In this document: in pieces, positions 33,390 to 42,615 of the stretch
How positions within the stretch are numbered: position 1 is the stretch's first letter
How the letters are laid out: every line of letters starts with the position of its first letter
Assembly: GCA_047777415.1 (NCBI GenBank)
Contig: JBKEEO010000002.1
Location: forward strand, 62,001 to 126,000
Source of the DNA: Caproicibacter sp047777415
GTDB taxonomy: Bacteria > Bacillota > Clostridia > Oscillospirales > Acutalibacteraceae
DNA: 64,000 nucleotides
Reading direction: 5' to 3'
Translations under genes and position numbers: made by a program
The notes under the pieces: model-generated
The model's database searches: none
What the model was told of the DNA's origin: nothing
Seen by the model: the letters and a program-made list of their open reading frames with translations, nothing else

Positions 33390-34496
33390 TTAGGTAAGAT
33401 TTGCAGAGCTGTTCCGTACCTTTTTTGCAATCAACTCAAGATTTCTCTTTAACCGTGCGGAATTCGGCGTGTATGCAAGTGCCGCTTTTGCATGTTCATA
33501 GGAGCGTTCGTACATGCCAAGTTGGTAGCATGCAATGGCGCACAGGTCATCGGGCGTGTGGTCCCATGCGCACGCCGCGTTGACGTAGACGGAAGAACGC
33601 TGATGAATTTTCAGCGCCTGTTCCGTCAGGCTGAAAACGGCAGGCCAGTCGCCAAGCTGGTAGCACATCTGCGCAAATTCAACATAGGGGTCGCGCATCC
33701 ATGGGGCTTCTGCCACGGCACGGTAATACCAGCGGTACGCTTCGTTCATTTGGGAAAGCCGAAAATAGGAGAGCGCAATCCAACGCATTGAGGCGCAGCG
33801 CTCCTCTCTCCAAGTGGCGGTAGGCAGGGAAAGGTGACGTTTCAGCGTGTCAATGCAGTCCTGCCATTGCCCGCGGTACATATATTCCCGCCCAAGGTAG
33901 TACGTCATGCGGTCATCGTTTGGATTTTCTTGTACCGCCATCTCTAAAAGAGGAAGATAGGAATTTCTGGACTTGTTGGGGTCGGGGTAGTGGTTGAGCA
34001 CCATGCCGGGAATAAAAATCTCTTTTTGCGGTTTGTTCCCGATGTAGCTCAGACATTCATGAACAGGGTAGACCCAGCGGTATCCGTGTCTTGCGTGGCA
34101 CTTAAAATAATGAAATTGTACGGCGGGCGTACCGTCCGAACGCAAACTCCAGTTGTAAAGATATTTTCCCATGGTGGTGTCGGGCTGCCACGCCGCTTCG
34201 ATGCAGGCGCGCCACCCTTTTTCAAACACTTCGTCAAGGTCCGTGCAGACACAGATATCAACATCTTCCGGAACGTGGTCAAGGGAGCAATTTCTGGCTT
34301 TGTCAAACCGCCATGGGGAAATTTTCTCCGTATAGACAATGGCTCCGCGCGATTTTAGCTTTTCTACGGTCGCATCCGTGGAGCCGGTGTCTGTGACGAC
34401 TACCAAATCGGCCTCACTCATCGAGTCCATCCAGCGGTCGACGAACTGCTCCTCATTTTTGCAGATGGCGTAAACGCAGATTTTATATCGGCTCAT
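33390..34496 (-). CDS. family 2 glycosyltransferase with TPR-like C-terminal region
   Basis: A 368-residue cytosolic transferase. Residues 1-180 form a GT-A domain: ICVYAICKNEEQFVDRWMDS, VVVTDTGSTDATVEKL and the metal-binding CVCTDLDEVF. The C-terminal half has TPR-like helical pairs (MTYYLGREYMYRGQWQDCID, AAVAYTP-like end). It is the tandem paralogue of the next gene and overlaps it by 4 bp (ATGA); AAGGAAGG precedes its ATG. Just upstream of the pair lies a collagen-like repeat protein, so a role in putting sugars on its threonines is likely but inferred. Confidence 0.85.
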   Translation of the reverse strand: MSRYKICVYAICKNEEQFVDRWMDSMSEADLVVVTDTGSTDATVEKLKSRGAIVYTEKISPWRFDKARNCSLDHVPEDVDICVCTDLDEVFEKGWRACIEAAWQPDTTMGKYLYNWSLRSDGTPAVQFHYFKCHARHGYRWVYPVHECLSYIGNKPQKEIFIPGMVLNHYPDPNKSRNSYLPLLEMAVQENPNDDRMTYYLGREYMYRGQWQDCIDTLKRHLSLPTATWREERCASMRWIALSYFRLSQMNEAYRWYYRAVAEAPWMRDPYVEFAQMCYQLGDWPAVFSLTEQALKIHQRSSVYVNAACAWDHTPDDLCAIACYQLGMYERSYEHAKAALAYTPNSARLKRNLELIAKKVRNSSANLT

Positions 34497-35605
34497 TGAT
34501 ATACGCCTTCCTTTTCAGCCTTTTGGCGTATGATTTTCAGATTACTCAAAAGGCGTGGATTATGCGGCGAGAATTCCAGTGCTTTTTGAACATAGCTAAG
34601 AGATTTTTGGTACATCCCCAGCCAATAACATGCAATCGACCCGAAATCATAAAAGAAAGAACCCCAGCAGGCAGGCTCTAACAGATAGCTGCCGGAGCGA
34701 GCGGTGATTCTCAGCGCCTGTTCGCACATGTTAAATAGGAACGGCCAGTCATTTTCGGAATAGGCGAGCAGGGCCATTTGATAGTATGGTTCCCGCACCG
34801 TCGGGCATTCCCCGATGGCGCGGTACAGCCATGCTTTTGCTTCATCCGTCCTATTTTGCGCGGCGAAGCACTGCGAAATAAAGCGCATGGCGGCACTTCT
34901 TTCTTCCTCCCATGTGGCGGTTGACAGCCCGAGATAGTGCCGAAGTGTGGAGATGCTTTCCGCGTATTTTTCATGATAAAAATACTCTCTGCCCAGCCAG
35001 AAAATGACTTGAGCATCATCCGGATTTTCGCGTGCGGAGAGCTCCAGCAGAGGCAAATACTGACTTCTTGATTTGGAGGGATCGGGATAATGATTTAAAA
35101 CAAGGCCGGGAACCCACACGCTTTTTTCAGGTTTTTCTCCGTCGTAGGACAGTATTTCATGCACCGGATGAATCCAGCGGAAACCGTTCCGACAGTGGAT
35201 TTTTTCCATCATATACTGCTTATCCGGCGTGCCGTCCTCGTGATAGCTGTAAGTAAAAAGATATTTTGCCCGCGTTACGTCCGGCTGCCAAACGGCTTCC
35301 AGTTTCTCTCTCCAGCCTTTTACAAATACTTCATCCAGGTCATTGGAAACGCAGATATCAACGTCTTGCGGAATGTGGTCCATGGCAATATTCCGCGCAG
35401 TGTCAAAACGCCACGGTTTGATTTCCTCGCAGTAAACCACGGCGCCCCGTTCTATCAGTTTTTGTATCGTATGGTCTGTGGAACCGGTATCGACCACAAC
35501 GACAAGGTCGGCTTCACTGACCGCGTCCATCCAGCGGTCAACAAATTGTTCCTCGTTTTTTGTAATTGCATACACGCAAATTTTATATCTACCCGTAAAA
35601 ACCAC
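34493..35605 (-). CDS. family 2 glycosyltransferase (tandem paralogue)
   Basis: A 370-residue protein strongly similar along its length to the next gene: ICVYAITKNEEQFVDRWMDA, VVVVDTGSTDHTIQKL and CVSNDLDEVF, followed by TPR-like helices. The start is a GTG at 35605; AGAGG overlaps it, so the exact first codon is uncertain. It lies 55 bp after the collagen-like protein and is translationally coupled to its paralogue. Confidence 0.84.
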   Translation of the reverse strand: MVFTGRYKICVYAITKNEEQFVDRWMDAVSEADLVVVVDTGSTDHTIQKLIERGAVVYCEEIKPWRFDTARNIAMDHIPQDVDICVSNDLDEVFVKGWREKLEAVWQPDVTRAKYLFTYSYHEDGTPDKQYMMEKIHCRNGFRWIHPVHEILSYDGEKPEKSVWVPGLVLNHYPDPSKSRSQYLPLLELSARENPDDAQVIFWLGREYFYHEKYAESISTLRHYLGLSTATWEEERSAAMRFISQCFAAQNRTDEAKAWLYRAIGECPTVREPYYQMALLAYSENDWPFLFNMCEQALRITARSGSYLLEPACWGSFFYDFGSIACYWLGMYQKSLSYVQKALEFSPHNPRLLSNLKIIRQKAEKEGVYQ

Positions 35606-35660
35606 CTCTTATATTGGAGGATGGGGATACCGCTTGCTGTGGCATCCCCATCGGAAGGTA

Positions 35661-36995
35661 TTAACCCAATAAGATCAAGTTCAACTGCGCACCGTTTCCA
35701 GTTGCTGCTAAATCCATAGGCACAAGAGAATCGTTTCTCAAGGTGACGGAATCACCGGCTGACAGCGGAAGAATGGCTGTGCCGGAAATGACACCGGTTC
35801 CTGCCACAGAGAGTACATCGGTTGACGCTTCAACCACGCCGTTAACGGCAATGGCAATGGCAGCGTTGACGCCTGTTGTTGCGATATTGACGGAATAATT
35901 AATTTGGTACATGCCTGAGACCATTACGACTACTGCTGTAGTTCCGGGCGTGTGTGAGACACCGCTGAGAGTGCCGCTGTTGCTAAACGTAATGTCGCCA
36001 CCCGCAAGCACCGTTACGGCACCTTGAGTATAGACATACCCATAGGTTGTCACACCCGGTCCGGTTGGCCCCGTGTCGCCGGTGGGCCCTGTGGGACCTG
36101 TATCACCGGTCGGTCCAGTTGGCCCCATATCGCCGGTAGGCCCTGTGGGACCTGTATCACCGGTCGGTCCGGTTGGTCCAGTATCACCGGTCGGTCCAGT
36201 TGGCCCCACATCGCCGGTAGGCCCGGTTGGCCCTGTATCGCCGGTGGGTCCGGTTGGTCCAGTATCACCGGTCGGTCCTGTTGGCCCCATATCGCCGGTA
36301 GGCCCTGTGGGACCTGTATCGCCGGTGGGTCCGATTGGTCCTGTGTCACCGGTAGGCCCTGTTGGCCCTGTATCACCCGTTGGTCCGGTTGGTCCACCGG
36401 CTGGCCCTGTGGGACCTGTATCGCCTGTTGGTCCAGTTGGTCCGGTGTCGCCGGTCGGTCCGGTTGGCCCAGTATCACCGGTAGGCCCTGTTGGTCCCGC
36501 ATCACCGGTTGCCCCTGTGGGACCTGTATCACCCGTGGGTCCGGTTGGTCCAGTATCCCCGGTTGGCCCTGTTGGACCAGTGTCGCTGACCAAATCGTCT
36601 TCTATCACCGTCAAGGTGGCTTTCAGTGGAACATTGGTTGCATAGAATACTTCAGCAGATCCCGCATTGACAAGGGAAACGGTAACGGGCGCTGTGACCA
36701 CATTAATAATTCCAATTCCTGAAATCTCGTCCATTTTTAACGGAGAACTGCCTTCCATAAAATCGCCCTGCGAAGAGGATAGGGCAAACGTAACGCCGTT
36801 GTTTGTCAAAGATGACTGGGTTGCAACCCACCAATTCAGTGAGTAACGTCCTGCTTTTGTTAAAGTAATGACGCCTGTCGCATTGTTATACGTGACATCG
36901 CCTGCAAGATATACGGTTGTATCAAAGATGACATTGTCTCCGATCGCGACGGATCCGTTCGTGGATCGTTCGATCTGCAATGCTGTATTACTCAT
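35661..36995 (-). CDS. collagen-like Gly-Pro-Thr repeat surface protein (BclA type)
   Basis: A 444-residue protein in three parts. Residues 1-130 form an all-beta domain (NVIFDTTVYLAGDVTYNN, GRYSLNWWVATQ). About 165 residues then consist of some 57 Gly-X-Thr triplets arranged as eighteen 9-residue blocks of GPTGPTGDT with a single register break (PAGGPT). The C-terminal 125 residues (YTQGAVTVLAGGDITFSN...GDSVTLRNDS) resemble the TNF-like trimerising head of Bacillus BclA. Such proteins form hair-like fibres on spores and are O-glycosylated on Thr. The start at 36995 follows AGGTG. The neighbouring glycosyltransferases fit this. Confidence 0.87.
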   Translation of the reverse strand: MSNTALQIERSTNGSVAIGDNVIFDTTVYLAGDVTYNNATGVITLTKAGRYSLNWWVATQSSLTNNGVTFALSSSQGDFMEGSSPLKMDEISGIGIINVVTAPVTVSLVNAGSAEVFYATNVPLKATLTVIEDDLVSDTGPTGPTGDTGPTGPTGDTGPTGATGDAGPTGPTGDTGPTGPTGDTGPTGPTGDTGPTGPAGGPTGPTGDTGPTGPTGDTGPIGPTGDTGPTGPTGDMGPTGPTGDTGPTGPTGDTGPTGPTGDVGPTGPTGDTGPTGPTGDTGPTGPTGDMGPTGPTGDTGPTGPTGDTGPTGPGVTTYGYVYTQGAVTVLAGGDITFSNSGTLSGVSHTPGTTAVVVMVSGMYQINYSVNIATTGVNAAIAIAVNGVVEASTDVLSVAGTGVISGTAILPLSAGDSVTLRNDSLVPMDLAATGNGAQLNLILLG

Positions 36996-37172
36996 ATTGT
37001 TCACCTGCGCATATATTATCAGCCGCCTCATCGTTTTTAGATGCTTAAATTGCGGCCGTTGTCAGTATATGCGCCTTTTTTGGGGTTCGTGCGGCGGTAT
37101 ATGAAAGTGAAAAGACCGGTCTGTACAAGAAAGAATTATCACGATTTGTTTTCCGATGTTATGACACTGAAA

Positions 37173-37215
37173 AAACGGGACAGCCAGCACCTTTAGGTGA
37201 GGTTGTCCCGTTTTT
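37173..37215. terminator. bidirectional terminator
   Basis: AACGGGACA pairs with TGTCCCGTT around an inner CACCTTTAGGTG stem; T5 follows on the plus strand and an A/T run on the other. It separates the collagen-like and CAP-domain genes; the rest of 36996-37260 shows nothing. Confidence 0.75.
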
Positions 37216-37260
37216 GATTTCTGTGATTTCAGATTTTTGTTCAGTGGAATGTCAAAATAT

Positions 37261-38244
37261 TCAGCCGATGAACTGCTGTGTCCAATAATAGCGGCCGCTG
37301 GAATCTTGAGCAATCCCCACACCCAGTTTGGTAAACGAGGTATTGAGAATATTTGCTCTGTGGCCTTCTGAATTCATCCATCCGGTCATGACTTGCTCTG
37401 GTGAAGTCTGCCCCATGGCGATATTTTCACCCGCGGTTTGGTAGCTGATGCCGAATTGCTTCATCATATCGAACGGTGAGCCGTAAGTGGGGGAGTTATG
37501 GTCAAAGTACCCGAGGTTTGCCATGTCTTCAGATTTCAGTGTTGCGGTCTTATTTAGGGAGGCATCAAGCGTCAGAGCGTTTAGCCCGCGGCTGGTGCGT
37601 TCTTCATTGACCAGCTTAAGTACCTGATTCTGAAAATCTGCGTAAGTTCCGGCAGCGGTATCCGAGGAAGAAGAAGGAGAGCTGGAAGAGACACTTTCGG
37701 AACTTGTTGAAGGTACGTTACCGGATGCTTGCGAAGAAACATCGCCGGACGGTGTCTGTGAGCAGTTGTTTCCTGTTATCTGGCTGAGAATGTCATTCAT
37801 GTAGTCATTATAGTTTTGATAAGAATTATAATTGGGAGAAGTTATTGTGGAGTTACAGCTTGAATTTGCGCTGTATGTATCTTGGTAGCAGTCTTCTTGG
37901 GAAGAGGAGGAAGTATTTTCGGTAGAGGACACGGATTCCGTATCAGAAGAACTGCTCTCCGAGGACTGGACGCTGGTTTGTGATGAAGAGCTTGAAACTC
38001 CGCTGGAGGCTGATGAAGAAACTTGCGCGGAAACAGCACTTGCGCCAGTCTGGTTAGTGGAAGATTGTTCTGAGGAAACTGTATCCGAGGAAGCAGCACT
38101 TTGCGAGTCAGCGGAGGATGTTTCAACTGATGTTGTGCTTTCACTGGACGATGTGTCCTGTGTAGATGCGGCATTCTTTGCATAAAGTCCGGCTGTTGAG
38201 CTGACAATCAGGCTCAGCAGCAGTGCCAATAATCTGCCTTTCAT
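37261..38244 (-). CDS. secreted CAP-domain protein (YkwD-like)
   Basis: A 327-residue exported protein: signal peptide at 1-22 (LLALLLSLIVSSTAGLYA), a long Ser/Thr/Gln-rich low-complexity linker (about 23-195), then a CAP/SCP domain: VLKLVNEERTSRGLNALTLD, GYFDHNSPTYGSPFDMM, GENIAMGQTSPEQVMTGWMNS and GVGIAQDSSGRYYWTQQF. CAP proteins of this kind are found in spore coats and cell envelopes; the function in bacteria is poorly known. A pair of palindromic sites precedes it (38279-38325). Confidence 0.88.
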   Translation of the reverse strand: MKGRLLALLLSLIVSSTAGLYAKNAASTQDTSSSESTTSVETSSADSQSAASSDTVSSEQSSTNQTGASAVSAQVSSSASSGVSSSSSQTSVQSSESSSSDTESVSSTENTSSSSQEDCYQDTYSANSSCNSTITSPNYNSYQNYNDYMNDILSQITGNNCSQTPSGDVSSQASGNVPSTSSESVSSSSPSSSSDTAAGTYADFQNQVLKLVNEERTSRGLNALTLDASLNKTATLKSEDMANLGYFDHNSPTYGSPFDMMKQFGISYQTAGENIAMGQTSPEQVMTGWMNSEGHRANILNTSFTKLGVGIAQDSSGRYYWTQQFIG

Positions 38245-38278
38245 AATTTACTCCTTTTCAAAAAAAAAATTTTAAAAT

Positions 38279-38325
38279 GTTACAAATATGTAATCGATAG
38301 TAATTATATATTACAGATTTGTAAC
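38279..38325. promoter_or_regulatory. paired TTACA/TGTAA dyads upstream of the CAP-domain gene
   Basis: Two 16-base arms, GTTACAAATATGTAAT (38279-38294) and ATTACAGATTTGTAAC (38310-38325), form an inverted repeat with one mismatch; each arm is itself nearly palindromic (TTACA-N4-TGTAA). The layout suggests binding of two repressor dimers. It resembles BlaI/MecI-type TACA/TGTA operators, but the regulator is unknown. Confidence 0.6.
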
Positions 38326-38484
38326 TTTTCATGACTCATCGTACCATGAAACAATGGAAAAGACAACCCATCAATTTTTTCCAAGTGTTCCGCTAAAGAA
38401 ATATTCTTTCATTTGACAATCCCTGCATGAAGCGGAATAGGAGCGGAATATAAATTTACAAGAATATTAGAAAGGTAGATTGCT

Positions 38485-39138
38485 ATGAACAGTCATTATC
38501 CGTTTGAACTGCCGCCGCTTCCGTATTCTTACAATGCACTTGAGCCATACCTTGACTCCCAAACGCTGACATTTCATCATGACAAGCACTTCAAAGCATA
38601 TGTAGACAATTTAAATCAGTTGCTTGAGAAACTGCCGGCATACAAAAACTGGTCGTTGGAGCGGCTGATACGGGAAAATTTCCGGCTGCCGTTTCAGATG
38701 CAGGCGGCTGTTTGGAACAATGCGGGAGGTGTCTATAATCATACCCTATATTTTAATTTAATGAAGCATCCCGGGGGACAGCAGTCGGAAGGAAAACTCA
38801 TTCATGCAGTTATATCTGCATATGGTTCCATGGAAAAATTCCAAGAGCAGTTTAAAAAATTCGCCATGAGCCAGTTCGGGTCCGGTTATGCATGGCTTGT
38901 GGCGGATTGTCGGGGCAGGCTGAAAATTATTAATACTCTTAATCAAGATACTCCGCTGCCCCGCGGATTCTGTCCGGTGCTTTTGGTGGATGTTTGGGAA
39001 CATGCGTATTATTTGCAATATCAGAACAGGCGCGGCGAATATTTGGACGCGTTTATGCACCTGATTAACTGGGAAGAAGCAGAAAAAAATTATCTTCGCT
39101 GTTTTGGACGGTCTGCGCAGAGCTTTAGCAGAAAGTAA
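38485..39138 (+). CDS. superoxide dismutase (Fe/Mn family)
   Basis: Cytosolic metalloenzyme that converts superoxide to peroxide and oxygen. The four metal ligands are visible: His in LTFHHDKHF (about residue 26), His in VYNHTLYF (about 85), and Asp and His in LLVDVWEHAYYLQYQN (about 169 and 173). The opening FELPPLPYSYNALEPYLD is typical. Gln/Gly positions (FGSGYAWLV) fit either metal, so Fe versus Mn is unclear. 217 residues. AAAGGTAG precedes the ATG weakly. Confidence 0.92.
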   Translation: MNSHYPFELPPLPYSYNALEPYLDSQTLTFHHDKHFKAYVDNLNQLLEKLPAYKNWSLERLIRENFRLPFQMQAAVWNNAGGVYNHTLYFNLMKHPGGQQSEGKLIHAVISAYGSMEKFQEQFKKFAMSQFGSGYAWLVADCRGRLKIINTLNQDTPLPRGFCPVLLVDVWEHAYYLQYQNRRGEYLDAFMHLINWEEAEKNYLRCFGRSAQSFSRK

Positions 39139-39310
39139 TTATTTGCTTACATACTTCAGCAAAAAAATTGCAAAAAAGCCCCTAAATATTCCCTATTTTT
39201 CATTGATGTTTCTTGAATTCATTTTCTGCCAAAGGTATAATTTAATATGGAAAATAGAGGAACAAAAAGAAACTGAAGTGGATTTTGTTCCATAATCTTC
39301 AGGGGGGAAA

Positions 39311-41227
39311 ATGATGAAGAAATGGACTGCTGCTGTTTTGCCTCTTTTGCTTTTGACCCTGTCTGTGACACATGCGTCATCGGCAGCATCATCGACAGAA
39401 GTGATTGATATGCATGGGGCAAAAACTTACGTTGGTTCTTCTTCTGCATGGGGAAAAACTTGGGATTCCGACAATTTTGAAGAAGTAACAGATGACGATG
39501 TTAACTGGGACGGAGACTTAAAGATGGTAAGCGGCGAGGTAGCTGATATCGACTGCGGTGGAGATCTCACTATTGAGGATGGAACCATAGACGATATCCA
39601 TTGCGACGGCGATCTCGTTGTCGAAGATGGAACCATGGATGATATCGACTGCGGTGGAGATGCCGTTATCAAGGACGGAGACATTAAATCTATTTACGCA
39701 GACGGAGATATTACCATCAAAGGTGGGTATATTCGGCACGACGTAGAGTCGTATGGGGCGATTACGCTGGATGGCACCGTAAAAATTGGCGGCGATGTCG
39801 AAGCGGATGAAATCACCATTTCCTCCGGAGCCGATGTTACTATCACCGGGACAATAACAGCGCATGACTATATTAATTTAGATGACTGTACGCTGAAAGT
39901 AGAAGCTATCTGTGGCATGGGTACCGGTACGACTTTGACAATCGATGATTATACAGACACCTTGCCGACTTTAAAAGAACTCGGTACGATTATTGTTACA
40001 GAAGATACCAATGCCACTGCAGATGAGAAAATAGCAGCGGATGAACTACAAATTCAGGAGGATGCCCAATTTTCAACCAGTTCTTCACTGGAGTTAGACA
40101 CTCTGACAGGCCCGGGTACGCTTTATTTTCACTCTGGAAAGCTAACCGTTGATGATATTGAAGGGAAGCCGCTTTTAATTTTCAGTGACCATGTCAGCAG
40201 GGGTGACACGGCGTTTTATTCGCACAACGATTCTATTGAGGAAGATGATGTGCGCCTGTATGATTATGGCCTTGAAAGTAACAAAGAGAGCGGAAAATAT
40301 GAATATATTTTGACAAGAAAAACCTCAGAGGGTATTACGCTCAGTCATCAGTCAGTGTCGCTCGATAGTGGTAAATCTGTAACCATAAAAGCCGATGTGG
40401 ATCCGGACTTTTCAAGGTTTGCCGAAGGAACAGAAATTATCTGGGAGTTGTATGGAGACACCGAGGGATTTTCCAAGTCGGTCAGTTCCAGCGGCCTGTC
40501 CTGTACAATATCGGTTCCATCAAGGGTTCAGGGAATGTATAAGGCGACTTTGCTTTGCTACCTTGTGGATTCGCGTGGGGACCGTTTAGAGGACTACAAA
40601 TCCGACTCATGTCTTTTGACAACCGGATACTCAGATAATTCGGATTGGGAAAATGATACTATAAACAGCAGTGCCAATGGCATTACACTTGATACTTCTA
40701 CGGTATCTATTTTAACAGGGGATACATATTGGGTCCTTGCGCGCACGGATGATTCATCGGCGCCGCATGCCATGTCTTACAATTCATCGGTTGCTACTAT
40801 CGGCGCGGGGAAAGCGGTGAAAGACAGCAGTGGCAATCCCGCGTGGATTTATCCGGTGACCGGGGTCGGAAAGGGCCAAGTGACCATTGACATTGGCGGA
40901 GCAAAAATGATTACCAATGTATCCACGGGTATTACCATCGACACATCCTCCTATACTATGGCACCCGGAGGAACATATATCATCGGAGTCAGAACAAAGG
41001 GCGTTGCCGCTAATTCTATATGGGTGTCTTCCGACAGTTCCTGTGTTACTGTTCAGTTGGCGGGACAAAGCGGAGATATGCTCCTATATCGGATTCAGGG
41101 TCAAAAGACTGGAACGGCTAAAGTGACCTTTTCCATTGTAGGGGGCGAAAGCGTACATACGGAAGTTACGGTACAAAATGGTGTAAAAGCAGGAGGAGTC
41201 AGTGCCAGGTTGGTTGCGCTTGCCTAA
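39311..41227 (+). CDS. secreted beta-repeat protein with Cys-containing repeats
   Basis: A 638-residue exported protein I do not recognise. Signal peptide at 1-24 (AAVLPLLLLTLSVTHASSA). Residues about 70-190 contain a repeated pattern of about 18 residues (ADIDCGGDLTIEDGT, DDIHCDGDLVVEDGT, DDIDCGGDAVIKDGD, KSIYADGDITIKGG) that suggests a right-handed beta-helix with one Cys per rung, bactofilin-like. The C-terminal half has Ig-like repeats (GITLDTSTVSILTGDTYWV, GITIDTSSYTMAPGGTYII). No membrane anchor or LPxTG is seen. A GGGGGG-AAA site precedes the double ATG. Confidence 0.7.
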   Translation: MMKKWTAAVLPLLLLTLSVTHASSAASSTEVIDMHGAKTYVGSSSAWGKTWDSDNFEEVTDDDVNWDGDLKMVSGEVADIDCGGDLTIEDGTIDDIHCDGDLVVEDGTMDDIDCGGDAVIKDGDIKSIYADGDITIKGGYIRHDVESYGAITLDGTVKIGGDVEADEITISSGADVTITGTITAHDYINLDDCTLKVEAICGMGTGTTLTIDDYTDTLPTLKELGTIIVTEDTNATADEKIAADELQIQEDAQFSTSSSLELDTLTGPGTLYFHSGKLTVDDIEGKPLLIFSDHVSRGDTAFYSHNDSIEEDDVRLYDYGLESNKESGKYEYILTRKTSEGITLSHQSVSLDSGKSVTIKADVDPDFSRFAEGTEIIWELYGDTEGFSKSVSSSGLSCTISVPSRVQGMYKATLLCYLVDSRGDRLEDYKSDSCLLTTGYSDNSDWENDTINSSANGITLDTSTVSILTGDTYWVLARTDDSSAPHAMSYNSSVATIGAGKAVKDSSGNPAWIYPVTGVGKGQVTIDIGGAKMITNVSTGITIDTSSYTMAPGGTYIIGVRTKGVAANSIWVSSDSSCVTVQLAGQSGDMLLYRIQGQKTGTAKVTFSIVGGESVHTEVTVQNGVKAGGVSARLVALA

Positions 41228-41257
41228 ACATTAATAGCTTTGCGAATGCCTTGAATT

Positions 41258-41290
41258 GCTTCCGTCGTTTTTTCGGCGGGAGCTTTTTTA
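41258..41290 (+). terminator. terminator after the repeat protein
   Basis: GCTTCCGTC pairs with GGCGGGAGC (with G-T pairs) and T7 follows. Confidence 0.75.
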
Positions 41291-41394
41291 TGCGGCCAAA
41301 TCCATACTAACGCGTCATGCGTTCAGTCGGTGCAACTACTCATTTTTCATGAAAATCTAAGGTAAGATTCATTTGTCTTTCATATCTAACCTGT

Positions 41395-41407
41395 ATTTTA
41401 AAAAACG
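41395..41407. repeat. left 13-bp direct repeat of the IS30 element
   Basis: ATTTTAAAAAACG, identical to 42616-42628. Confidence 0.7.
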
Positions 41408-42615
41408 GGTAGATTGTAAAATTAAATTGAACATATAAAAAGATTCCATAGCGCTTAGGGATCTGTTAGGATAAAGTTACCACTCTCAATCTTGACAGAA
41501 AGGCCTGAACGCTATGGACAAGAACCATTCTATCATAAAGATCGAAGAACGCAAGAGGGGACAGCATCTTAAAGCAGAAGAGCGTGGCGCAATCCAACAG
41601 TTAAAGAAGATGGGATTTAGCAATCGAAAGATTGCTCGCGCAATCAATTGCAGCCCCTCTACCGTGGGCTATGAACTACGACGTGGCACACCGGAATACT
41701 CCGGCCGAGGTCGCAAACCCGGCTACTCAGCCAAACGTGGAGCTGCAGTCTACAAAGCGAATCGCAGTCGCTGCCATCGCCCTAGAACGGTATCCAGGAA
41801 CTCCGACTTCATCCGTTGGATGGTTAAAAAGGTTCGTAAGCATAATTGGTCTTTTGATGAGTGCGTGGGTCGGGCCCGAAGCGAACATCGTTTTCCAGCC
41901 AAGGAAATCCCATGTACAAAAACTCTATATCATATGCTGTGGAAAGGGGAATTACCGCTCACGCTATTTGAACTTCCTGAGGTATTAAATAGGCATTCTC
42001 GCAGAAGACCACGGCTTTCTAAGCGTATCAATGGGAAATCCATTGATAGGCGGGCACCTGAGGTAGCAGATCGAAACACATTTGGGCACTGGGAATCTGA
42101 TACGGTACTGGGCCGAAAAAGAAGCGGTGAGGCAGCTGTATTTACCATTGTAGAGCGCCTGACAGGCTATTATCTTTCCATTCGGATTGACGGCAAAACA
42201 ACCACCGGTGTTGCCAGTGCCATGGAACAGCTAAAGGAACAGTATGGCGAGAAATTCTCCCAGGTGTTTCGTAGTATTACCACAGACAACGGCAGTGAGT
42301 TTGCAGCATTTTCGGCCTTTGAAGAACTAGGCACGGCAATCTACTTTGCTCATCCCTATTCTGCTTGGGAACGACCTGTAAATGAGAGGACCAATCGCAT
42401 ACTACGAAAATATATCCCAAAGGGTTGCTCCATCAATGGCTTTACCGCCGAACAAATCTTAATGTTTGCGGACGAGATAAACGCCACGCCCAGGAAACGA
42501 TTAGGTTATCAGACCCCTGAGGAGCTGTTCGATGCACATTTGGACAGAATTTACATTTCAAACCCGTAGATAACTTTATCCAGTGAAAGTGTTCAATTTG
42601 TTATTGCAATTTAAG
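41408..42615 (+). mobile_element. IS30-family insertion sequence
   Basis: About 1.2 kb. The ends are imperfect inverted repeats: ATTGTAAAATTAAATTGAAC on the left (41413-41432) and, read inward, ATTGCAATAACAAATTGAAC on the right. A further GGATAAAGTTA lies inside each end. A 13-bp direct repeat flanks the element, longer than the 2-3 bp common for IS30 elements. It stands about 50 bp upstream of the truncated lipoprotein gene and probably separates that gene from its promoter. Confidence 0.82.
41514..42569 (+). CDS. IS30-family transposase
   Basis: A 351-residue transposase. N-terminal HTH: GQHLKAEERGAIQQLKKMGFSNRKIARAINCSPSTVGYELRRG. The DDE integrase core has GHWESDTVLG (first Asp), SITTDNGSEFA (second Asp) and the NERTNRILRKYIPKG region with the Glu. 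The end, ATPRKRLGYQTPEELFD, is characteristic of IS30. The frame is intact. Confidence 0.94.
   Translation: MDKNHSIIKIEERKRGQHLKAEERGAIQQLKKMGFSNRKIARAINCSPSTVGYELRRGTPEYSGRGRKPGYSAKRGAAVYKANRSRCHRPRTVSRNSDFIRWMVKKVRKHNWSFDECVGRARSEHRFPAKEIPCTKTLYHMLWKGELPLTLFELPEVLNRHSRRRPRLSKRINGKSIDRRAPEVADRNTFGHWESDTVLGRKRSGEAAVFTIVERLTGYYLSIRIDGKTTTGVASAMEQLKEQYGEKFSQVFRSITTDNGSEFAAFSAFEELGTAIYFAHPYSAWERPVNERTNRILRKYIPKGCSINGFTAEQILMFADEINATPRKRLGYQTPEELFDAHLDRIYISNP

Noticed and set aside
36050..36590. Possible CRISPR array or tandem DNA repeat
   Set aside because: The repeats are codons of a collagen-like protein in one open frame, without spacers of unrelated sequence.
36073..36645. Long plus-strand ORF of Ser-Pro-Val-Gly-Pro-Val repeats
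   Set aside because: It is the antisense reading of the Gly-Pro-Thr repeat array; it has no ribosome site and its composition follows from the repeat.
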